Assembly (NCBI GenBank): GCA_003559575.1
Contig: PWKZ01000147.1
Location: 1 to 35,470, forward strand
DNA length: 35,470 nucleotides
From: Bradymonadales bacterium
Lineage (GTDB): Bacteria; Myxococcota_A; UBA9042; PWKZ01
Direction: 5' to 3'
Shown piece by piece: positions 25,207 to 32,024 of this stretch. Numbering within the stretch: the stretch's first letter is position 1; every line of letters starts with the position of its first letter. The notes under the pieces were generated by a model. That model was not told where the DNA came from, searched no databases, and saw only the letters and a program-made list of their open reading frames with translations. Both the position numbers and the translations under genes were made by a program.

Positions 25207-26805
25207 ATGCAGTTCGACAAACGTTTGGAGCCCACACCGGCCACCGCGGCCCACTGGGAGCGCGTCGGTATGCAGCGCCGGCATGGGGTGCTGGCGCCGC
25301 TCTTTTCCCTCAGAAGCGAGACCAGTGTCGGGATCGGCGATGTGGCGGACTTGGAGAGGCTTGTCGACTGGTGCGTCGAGATCGGCGCGACGGTGGTGCA
25401 GCTCCTCCCGTTGTTCGATCTTGGCCCCGACTCCGCGCCGTACGGAGCGATCTCGGCGTTTGCAAACGATCCGGTCTACATCGCCCTCGACAGGGTCCCT
25501 GCGGTGCGCGCGAGCCGAGAACTCAAGGCCGAACTCGCCGCCGCGCGGAGCGCGCTCGAAGGCGCCGCACGGATCCCGTACCCGCAGGTCCGCGCGGCCA
25601 AGATGGCCATTTTGGAAGCGGCCTTTGAACTCGATCGCGAGCGTTTGGCCGAGGCGCCCGATTATCAGGCCTATGTGACCGAACAAGCTCACTGGCTCGA
25701 CGATTATGCGCTCTTTCGGACGCTTCGCGAACACCACCACTGGCGGTCGTGGGAGGACTGGGGGGCGGGCTTCGAGAGCCCCTCCGCCCGCCGCGCGTTT
25801 AGTTCCAAGCACGCCGCCAGGCTGGACTTTCATCGCTACCACCAGTGGCTCCTGGACGGCCAGCTCATGGCGGCAAGAGACTACGCCGCACAACGCGGTG
25901 TGCTGCTCAAGGGGGATATCCCGATCCTGGTGGGGCGCGACAGCGCCGACGTGTGGTGTCGGCCGCAGCTCTTTCGGTTGGACACCGAGGCGGGCGCGCC
26001 GCCCGACTACTATTCGCGCGACGGACAAGTTTGGGGGTTCCCCACCTACGATTGGGGAGCGCTTTGGGAGGATGACTGTCGCTTCTGGCGGTGGCGCTTG
26101 GCCCACGCCGAGCGCTTTTTTGATCTCTATCGCGTCGACCATGTGGTGGGCCTCTTTCGGATCTGGACCGTGCCCCGCGGCGCGCGCCACGGGCGCGACG
26201 GAATGTTCGTACCTAGCGATGAGGAGCGCTGGGGAGATCACGGGCAGCGCATCCTGACCATGATGTTGGAGGCGTCCACGATGTTGCCGTTGGCCGAGGA
26301 TCTTGGAACGATCCCCGACGTTTGTCGCGCGACTCTGCGTGAGCTCGGGATTTGCGGCACCAAGGTGGTGCGCTGGGAGCGCCGTTGGCATGGTGACGGC
26401 GGCTTCATCCCCCCGAGCGAGTTTCACCCACTGTCGTTGACCACGCTCTCGACCCACGACACCGAGACCCTGCGGGGTTGGTGGAAGCACCATCCCGATG
26501 ATCGGCAGCTATTTTGGGAGTCCCTCGGCGGCACGGGACGGGCGCCGGAAGTGATGTCGCGAGAGATCCAGCTCGAGTGCCTCGCGCAAACGGCACAGGG
26601 GGGCTCGTTGTTCGTGATTCATCTGTTGCAAGATCTGCTGTCGCCCTTTGGGCTGCTCTGCGCCGACCCCGACGATGACAGAATCAACGTGCCCGGGACG
26701 GTCGGCTCTCACAACTGGACCTGGAGGTTGCCTTTCGGCCTGGAGCGACTGATCGCCGACGACCCCTTGAACTCGCGGCTCGAGCGCGTCCTCCGCCGGC
26801 ACTGA
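25207..26805 (+). CDS. malQ: 4-alpha-glucanotransferase
   Basis: This GH77 enzyme moves maltodextrin segments between glucans. The family motifs run in order: HGVLAPLFSLRSETSVGIGD, SAPYGAISAFANDPVYI, KGDIPILVGRDSADVW, GAPPDYYSRDGQVWGFPTYDW, DLYRVDHVVGLFR (nucleophile Asp), LPLAEDLGTIPD (acid/base Glu) and LSTHDTETLRGWW (third Asp). Length (532 aa) fits. ATG 25207 has TGGAG seven bases upstream; a TTG at 25120 also follows a GAGGAG box but adds 29 residues unlike the family. Genes for glycogen or maltose use are absent from the window, so its pathway partners must be elsewhere. It ends six bases from the convergent gene. Confidence 0.93.
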   Translation: MQFDKRLEPTPATAAHWERVGMQRRHGVLAPLFSLRSETSVGIGDVADLERLVDWCVEIGATVVQLLPLFDLGPDSAPYGAISAFANDPVYIALDRVPAVRASRELKAELAAARSALEGAARIPYPQVRAAKMAILEAAFELDRERLAEAPDYQAYVTEQAHWLDDYALFRTLREHHHWRSWEDWGAGFESPSARRAFSSKHAARLDFHRYHQWLLDGQLMAARDYAAQRGVLLKGDIPILVGRDSADVWCRPQLFRLDTEAGAPPDYYSRDGQVWGFPTYDWGALWEDDCRFWRWRLAHAERFFDLYRVDHVVGLFRIWTVPRGARHGRDGMFVPSDEERWGDHGQRILTMMLEASTMLPLAEDLGTIPDVCRATLRELGICGTKVVRWERRWHGDGGFIPPSEFHPLSLTTLSTHDTETLRGWWKHHPDDRQLFWESLGGTGRAPEVMSREIQLECLAQTAQGGSLFVIHLLQDLLSPFGLLCADPDDDRINVPGTVGSHNWTWRLPFGLERLIADDPLNSRLERVLRRH

Positions 26806-26811
26806 GCGGTC

Positions 26812-27912
26812 TCAGCGGAGACAGACCACCTGGTGGAGTGCCCGGCCCGTGCCGGCACGTTGTCCACCTTCAACGCCGAGGCGCAGCTCGTAACGGTTTT
26901 GGAAGCGGAGGAAGACCGGGTTGCCCATGATTCGGCCGACCAGCCTCCGCAGCGCCCAGCCCAGCTGCTCGAGGACAATATAGGCATCATGCGGCGCCTC
27001 TGTTTCCATACGAATCTCGACCGCCGGCACGTCGCCGCCGCCGCCGCGAAGACGCAGCACCTCGGGCCAGCGGCAGCCCTCCGGGCCCTCCGTCCGGTCC
27101 CGGAAAGTCAACTGGGGGGAGCGCGAAGCCAGCCGGATCCCTGAGCGGTCGCTCACCACCAGGTAGCTGAGCTGGTCGTGCAAGTGGGCATGGCTCGCGA
27201 GCGGATACCCGGCCATGAAGTGGACGGTCAGATCGTCGGCAAAGAGGTTCATCACGTAGACACGGCGTGCCCAGAGGGTAATCGCGCGGTTGGACGCCAT
27301 CAGCTCGAGATAGCCCGCCCCCGCGAGTTCATGGCGCTCATCGCCGTTAGAAAGCGTTCCTTTGATGTCGGCCCGCGGCACGAGGAAGAAGTACTTCATG
27401 AAGTGGCCCGCTTCCGGATCGACCTCGATGCGGCCGTCACCGAACTTGTACCCCGGTAGCCACGGTGTGAGGGTGACGTCCAGCTCGAGGCCGTCCAGGG
27501 TCGCCTGGAGGCGGTGGGTGTCGCCGCCGAAAGTGAGCTTCTGCTCGTCGGCGATTGAGATCTCACCCGTCCCGTCACTGGGCTCGTAGTGCTCACTGAA
27601 CCGCGTGGCGGGATATTGTCGCTTGAGCCGAGTTACCGTGCCGTCCGGGGCCGTCACCGAGATCGCGACCCCGGTGTTGCCGCCTCCACCGAGCCCCATA
27701 TTGGTGCGAAGCAAGCTCACATAGATGATGAAGCCTGTGTCGTCCTGCAGGACAGCGGTCCAGAAGACGGTATGCTGTTGCGCCTCTCCCGGCTGCCAAT
27801 ACCAATCTTCAGGCGCAAGTGGGCCGGGATGCTCGCGCGCCGCCAGACGGGAGGTCGGCGCGATTATCACCAACAGCGTCGCGGCACAAAGCGACAAAGC
27901 GATTTTGAGCAT
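26812..27912 (-). CDS. Secreted lipocalin-like (Svf1/CrtC-AttH-type) protein
   Basis: A signal peptide covers about residues 1-27 (MLKIALSLCAATLLVIIAPT). The mature part is beta-rich with DDTGFIIYVSLLRTN, ISVTAPDGTV, LDGLELDVTLTPW, AGAGYLELM, ITLWARRVYVMN, which together recall the two-lobed lipocalin-like fold of Svf1 and CrtC/AttH proteins. Those bind or modify lipids and terpenoids. The family call is by eye and tentative. ATG 27912 is preferred over GTG 27927 because TCGAGGCAACTT gives a spaced Shine-Dalgarno and a cleaner signal peptide. Confidence 0.7.
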   Translation of the reverse strand: MLKIALSLCAATLLVIIAPTSRLAAREHPGPLAPEDWYWQPGEAQQHTVFWTAVLQDDTGFIIYVSLLRTNMGLGGGGNTGVAISVTAPDGTVTRLKRQYPATRFSEHYEPSDGTGEISIADEQKLTFGGDTHRLQATLDGLELDVTLTPWLPGYKFGDGRIEVDPEAGHFMKYFFLVPRADIKGTLSNGDERHELAGAGYLELMASNRAITLWARRVYVMNLFADDLTVHFMAGYPLASHAHLHDQLSYLVVSDRSGIRLASRSPQLTFRDRTEGPEGCRWPEVLRLRGGGGDVPAVEIRMETEAPHDAYIVLEQLGWALRRLVGRIMGNPVFLRFQNRYELRLGVEGGQRAGTGRALHQVVCLR

Positions 27913-27984
27913 AAGTTGCCTCGACACCCTAGGTGATCGGTCTGAAGCGGTCGTTGCCGCTTACCCGACGCTCGAGAAGAGGCG

Positions 27985-28012
27985 ACAATACATTTCGGGG
28001 ATGTTTCCTCAA
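27985..28012 (-). promoter_or_regulatory. Candidate promoter for the lipocalin-like gene
   Basis: On the minus strand TTGAGG (28012-28007) and TATTGT (27990-27985) are 16 bases apart, about 70 bases upstream of the ATG at 27912. Confidence 0.3.
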
Positions 28013-28090
28013 TATGGCTTCGCAAATCAAGCCTGTTATTCTATCCTCGGTCATGGTTGCTGGAGAAATGAGGTTGCCGGGACGGCTCGG

Positions 28091-28116
28091 CCTCTCGGAC
28101 CGAGAGGAGGTTTTTT
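28091..28116 (+). promoter_or_regulatory. Terminator-like hairpin plus T6 overlapping a Shine-Dalgarno
   Basis: CCTCTCG (28091-28097) pairs with CGAGAGG (28101-28107) around GAC, then AGG and six T. The 3' arm shares GAGG with the Shine-Dalgarno GAGGAGG (28104-28110) and the GTG start follows the T run at once. It could act as an attenuator or as a ribosome-site lock for the next gene. Confidence 0.5.
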
Positions 28117-30150
28117 GTGAAAGTCGCACAGCACAGATTCTTCAAGACCGGTCAGGGCAGCGGCATGCCGCCGCGGGAGGCGCGCCTGTTGCGTTGCATG
28201 AAGGCTCTGGTTCGTCAGCTCTCGATTCCATTGTTGATCCTGGCGTTGGTGGGGTGCGACGACTCCGCCCCCGATGAGATCGACGGCGGTGGGCCGCTCG
28301 CGCCCCGCGAGGAGATGCGACCGACTCTCGCGAGTCGCGACGAGCTTCTGGCCGGCGCGCCCCACAAGGATTCACTAGTCACAATCGGCAAAGAGAAGAG
28401 CGATTACCCCACGAGATTCGACCTGGCCGACAGTCAATCGCCGGTGCGTAATCAAGGGCAACGCCCGCTCGGGGCGGTTTTTGCCGTCGTGGGGCTCATG
28501 GAGCACCTCTATCTCCTCGAGAACAGCCTCCCAGAGCCGAGCTTCTCGGCCCAGTTTCTGCAGTGGTCGACCAAGGTGGAGTTGGCGGCCTCTCCCGACA
28601 GCGAGGCCGCCAGCGCGGCGCTTGCCGTCGAGACCATCCACCGCCACGGTCTCGTGTTGGAAGAGTTTTGGCCCTATGTGCCCGCGCCGTGGGGCAGGGA
28701 CGAGGCCCCCGAGTGCTTCGCGGAGCCCGTCCCGCTCATCTGTCGCACCCTCGGCGAGCCCCCCGAGAGTGCGCTGCAGGCGCCACGTCACTCGCTCCCG
28801 CGGGGGCGCTTCATCAGCAGCACGCCACGGTCCATCAAGGCGTATATGCGAGATCGCGGTGCGGCCGTCGTCGCCACGATGGATTTCTTTTTTCAGGCCT
28901 GGAACCACGCCGACTCCGAGCTTCCCGTCAGCCGGATAAACTTCAGCGAAGGCTATGTGCCCTATCCAAATAACGCGGACATCGAGCGCAGCTCACGCCG
29001 CCGCGCCGGGCACTCGGTGCTGTTGGTCGGGTGGGACGATGAGCTGGAGGTGCCCGTTCGCGACGAGCGGGGGCGGCTGATGCGAGACCATGAGGGAGAG
29101 CTGATTACCGAGCGGGGGTTTTTCCTGTTCAAAAACTCTTGGGGGACCGAGGGGTTTGGGATCAGGAACGAGTTCGGGCCGGGCTACGGGTGGATCTCGC
29201 AGCGCTATCTCGAAGAGTTCGCGTTGATATTGACGGTCGAACAGCCGGTCTTCGAGGTGGTCGAAGACTGCCTTGACGGACTCGACAACACGGGTAACGG
29301 CTTGACCGACTGCGACGATCCTGATTGCTCCGAACACAGAGTCTGCCGCCGGCGCGGGAGCGTCGTCACGAGCCGGCGGGCGCGCGCCATCCCCGAGCTG
29401 GGGCCGATGGGCGAGACGACCGTCGATGTGCACGAGTCGGGGTATGTGGCCGACCTGTTTGTGACGATGAACATCCAGCACAGCGACATCAGTGATCTCG
29501 TGGTGTCGCTCGTGGCTCCGGGGGGCCAACGCGCGATGATCCACGACCGCGCCGGCAGGAGCGGCGACCCGTTTCCCGCCGTGCATCGCGTTGAAGGCCT
29601 GCGGGGCGTCCGCACCAAGGGCCCCTGGCAAATCGAGGTGGCCGACATGGCCCCGTGCGACAGCGGGAAGCTCACGCGCTGGTCGCTCGAGATCATCAAC
29701 GACGACAACTGGCTGTCGGAGTTATGCGACTACGAGGATCCCGACTGTGCGACACCCGACTGTGCCGAGCATCCACTTTGCCGCGGTGGGCGGCGGGTGC
29801 GGATGGAGTCCGACGGCGAGTCGCCATTCGGCGCCGACGATCCCGCGGCGCTCGTGAGCCGGTTGGAGTTCGATGAGATAGGATCGATTGCGAACCTCAG
29901 GATCGGGATCCATCTGACCCACCCCTACCGTGGCGACTTGAGGCTCTCGCTCATCGCTCCCACCGGCAACCCCCTCAATCTCTTCGAGCACGACGCTCAG
30001 TGCTATCCCAATGTCGTGGCCGAGTTCGATCTGCCCGAGTTCGCCGGTTTTCCTCTGGACGGCGCCTGGATGTTGCAGGTGGACAACCCCGGCAAGTTCG
30101 CCGCCGGAACCCTGCACTCCTGGTTCCTCGAGGCCACCCTCGAGCCCTAG
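28117..30150 (+). CDS. Papain-fold lipoprotein with catalytic Cys replaced, plus two P domains
   Basis: The N-terminus ends in the canonical lipobox LVGC (C47). Residues 100-370 have the C1A papain fold, but where active enzymes read NQGQCGSCWAF this one reads NQGQRPLGAVFA, so the nucleophile is Gly119. H299 (AGHSVLLVGW) and N340 (FKNSWGTEGFG) remain. A DGLDNTGNGLTDCDD cysteine repeat follows (about 388-402), typical of myxobacterial surface proteins, then two proprotein-convertase P domains (about 425-530 and 570-675) separated by a second Cys-rich segment. It is probably a surface-bound binding protein, not a protease. GTG 28117 has a strong GAGGAGG; an inner ATG at 28198 would give a shorter signal peptide but has no ribosome site. 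Confidence 0.85.
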   Translation: MKVAQHRFFKTGQGSGMPPREARLLRCMKALVRQLSIPLLILALVGCDDSAPDEIDGGGPLAPREEMRPTLASRDELLAGAPHKDSLVTIGKEKSDYPTRFDLADSQSPVRNQGQRPLGAVFAVVGLMEHLYLLENSLPEPSFSAQFLQWSTKVELAASPDSEAASAALAVETIHRHGLVLEEFWPYVPAPWGRDEAPECFAEPVPLICRTLGEPPESALQAPRHSLPRGRFISSTPRSIKAYMRDRGAAVVATMDFFFQAWNHADSELPVSRINFSEGYVPYPNNADIERSSRRRAGHSVLLVGWDDELEVPVRDERGRLMRDHEGELITERGFFLFKNSWGTEGFGIRNEFGPGYGWISQRYLEEFALILTVEQPVFEVVEDCLDGLDNTGNGLTDCDDPDCSEHRVCRRRGSVVTSRRARAIPELGPMGETTVDVHESGYVADLFVTMNIQHSDISDLVVSLVAPGGQRAMIHDRAGRSGDPFPAVHRVEGLRGVRTKGPWQIEVADMAPCDSGKLTRWSLEIINDDNWLSELCDYEDPDCATPDCAEHPLCRGGRRVRMESDGESPFGADDPAALVSRLEFDEIGSIANLRIGIHLTHPYRGDLRLSLIAPTGNPLNLFEHDAQCYPNVVAEFDLPEFAGFPLDGAWMLQVDNPGKFAAGTLHSWFLEATLEP

Positions 30151-30156
30151 ACGTTT

Positions 30157-30200
30157 TCCTCAATCCTCCACTTCATCCGGGACTCGGTGGACGATTGAGG
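30157..30200 (+). repeat. Dispersed repeat family 2, copy 2; hairpin between convergent genes
   Basis: CCTCAATCCTCCAC (30158-30171) pairs with GTGGACGATTGAGG (30187-30200), 14 bp with one mismatch. It lies between the stops of the papain-like gene (30150) and the sigma54 regulator (30240), so it could end both transcripts. No long T run is present. It matches 16764-16807. Confidence 0.6.
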
Positions 30201-30239
30201 TTGTTCAGGGTGGGAACTCAAGGATAGGTACCCCGGTCC

Positions 30240-31673
30240 TCAATTTTCGATTTCATGCTTCTTCATCAGCTTGCGAAAGTACTTGCGGTCGATTTCGGCC
30301 TCTTTGGCGGCGTGTGAGATGTTGCCTTGGTTGCGGCGCAGCAGGGTGAGGATGTAGTCGCGCTCAAAAGTCGAGACCCAGCCTTCCTTGGCGTTCTTGA
30401 ATGTCGCGCGGACGGCGAGATCGAGCTTCCCGGGCAGCGTGGGCGCCTCCTCGGTGGCGCGCGGCAATGGGGGCGGCGTGTCGACCAGATGGGCCGGCAA
30501 ATCCTCGGTCTGAATCGTCTCCTGCTCCGCAAACGAGCACGCGCGCTCGATGACGTTGGCTAGCTCACGCACGTTGCCGGGCCAGTGGTAGGTCAGCAAC
30601 AGATCGAGCGCCTCGCGACCCACTCCCTTGACCTTGGTTGCGCCTGCAGGGTCGCGGTTGAAGGGCATGGTGCGGAGGAAGTGTCTGGCCAGTAGCGGGA
30701 TGTCCTCGCGTCGCTCCCTGAGCGGAGGGACGCGAAGCCGCACCACCGAGAGGCGATAGAACAGATCTTCGCGGAACTCTCCTCGGAGGACCATCTCCTC
30801 GAGGTTGCGGTGGGTCGCCGCCAGCACCCGGACATCGACCCGCTCGGTGTGGTTGGCCCCCACCGGACGAATCTCGCCCTGCTCGAGAGCGCGCAGTAAC
30901 TTTGGTTGGAGCTCGATGGTCAGCTCGCCTATCTCGTCGAGAAAGATGGTGCCTCCGTCGGCCACCCGGAAGAGCCCCCGCCGGCCGGCGACGGCGCCGG
31001 TGAACGATCCCTTCTCGTGGCCGAACAACTCGCTCTCGATGAGCGCTTCGGGGACGGCGCCGCAGTCAACCACGACAAACGGCTGCCTGGCCCGTCGACT
31101 ACTCGAGTGAAGGCCGCGCGCCACCACCTCCTTGCCGGTGCCGGTCTCGCCCTCAATCACCACCGTCACGTCGGTGGCGGCGGTTTTCTCCAGGATGGCG
31201 AAGATCTCACGCATCCGCGGGCTCTTGCCGACGATCTCGCCAAACGACTCGCGCTCGCTCAGGGCCACCTCGACCCGCTCATCCAGGGATTGGAAATTGA
31301 GCACGCTGCGACCGAACGAGAGCATGCAGCCCGGCTTGAGATATGCCTCGATGACGCGGACACCGTTGACGAAAGTACCGTTGGTGCTGCCCAGATCGCG
31401 GATCCGGTAGTGGTCGCCGCAGAGCGTTATCTCGGCGTGGGAGCGCGACGCGCTGTCGTCTTGCAGCACCACGTCGTTGTCGCTCATGGCACCGATGCGG
31501 ATTGTAGGCTGATCGAAGACGTACTCGGTGGAAGAGCCGTTTTCATGCGCATGCAGGAGCGTGCATTTTCTAAGCCTCGTCACCGTGGGATGGGCTTCGA
31601 GCGTGCCAAATCCGGCCTTTGGCGTGAACTCGGGGGAGCGCTTGTCCAATTCGTACCTCAACCCTGAAACCAC
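30240..31673 (-). CDS. FHA-domain sigma54-dependent transcriptional activator
   Basis: An N-terminal FHA domain (IRIGAMSDNDVVL, RSHAEI, DLGSTNGTFVNG) should bind a phosphothreonine partner. The AAA+ domain follows with Walker A GETGTGKE, the sigma54-contact loop GSFTGA, Walker B GGTIFLDEIGEL and LRERREDIPLLARHF. A Fis-type helix-turn-helix (GNISHAAKEAEIDRKYFRKLMKKH) closes the protein. FHA-type activators of this order are frequent in myxobacteria, where Ser/Thr kinases control them. Length is 477 aa. GTG 31673 is the outermost start with only a weak GGGGAAG upstream; the real start could be 20-30 codons further in. The gene diverges from the CocE-like gene across a repeat. Confidence 0.93.
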   Translation of the reverse strand: MVSGLRYELDKRSPEFTPKAGFGTLEAHPTVTRLRKCTLLHAHENGSSTEYVFDQPTIRIGAMSDNDVVLQDDSASRSHAEITLCGDHYRIRDLGSTNGTFVNGVRVIEAYLKPGCMLSFGRSVLNFQSLDERVEVALSERESFGEIVGKSPRMREIFAILEKTAATDVTVVIEGETGTGKEVVARGLHSSSRRARQPFVVVDCGAVPEALIESELFGHEKGSFTGAVAGRRGLFRVADGGTIFLDEIGELTIELQPKLLRALEQGEIRPVGANHTERVDVRVLAATHRNLEEMVLRGEFREDLFYRLSVVRLRVPPLRERREDIPLLARHFLRTMPFNRDPAGATKVKGVGREALDLLLTYHWPGNVRELANVIERACSFAEQETIQTEDLPAHLVDTPPPLPRATEEAPTLPGKLDLAVRATFKNAKEGWVSTFERDYILTLLRRNQGNISHAAKEAEIDRKYFRKLMKKHEIEN

Positions 31674-31731
31674 CCAGCGCAGTCTTCCCCGTCAATGGTG
31701 CGTCTCTCTGGCAGTGGGGTCAACCGCAAAC

Positions 31732-31857
31732 CCATAATCGTCGGTCCATCCTGGGATTCGCGGACGGATTCACGCACATCTGCGGCGTCACCTGCAGAAG
31801 AATTAGTGCTCGACTTAAGCTCTGCGTTGGCCTCCGCCTAAGAACGGCTTGTTTCCT
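31732..31857 (-). repeat. Dispersed palindromic repeat family 1, copy D
   Basis: This inverted copy contains CCATAATCG, GGTCCATCCTGGGATTCGCG, ATCTGCGGCGTCACCTGCAG, GAATTAGTGCTCGAC and the end GCCTCCGCCTAA with GGCTTGTTTCC, the last shared with copy A. It occupies the middle of the 351-base divergent gap 31674-32024. Confidence 0.85.
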
Positions 31858-31979
31858 TGCACATGCACGCGACTCCACTTAGCGGGGCTCCTCAGAACGA
31901 ACCGGCGATTATGGTCTCCAATACGGTGTTGCGCATGAGGCCGCCGGTTCTGCTATATTCTCGCGTTCCCCTGCTCGGT

Positions 31980-31997
31980 GGGGCGGGGCGGGGCGGG
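31980..31997 (+). other. Putative G-quadruplex motif in the CocE-like leader
   Basis: Four G runs (GGGG, GGGG, GGGG, GGG) are separated by single C bases, 27 bases before the ATG at 32025. A TATATT box (31954-31959) lies just upstream, with TTGCGC 19 bases before it as a weak -35. Confidence 0.4.
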
Positions 31998-32024
31998 ACG
32001 AACCGAAGGAGACGCTGGCTGTCG

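Noticed and set aside
25030-26493. 487-codon minus-strand frame opposite malQ
   Set aside because: The plus strand holds every GH77 motif; the antisense product has no recognisable domain.
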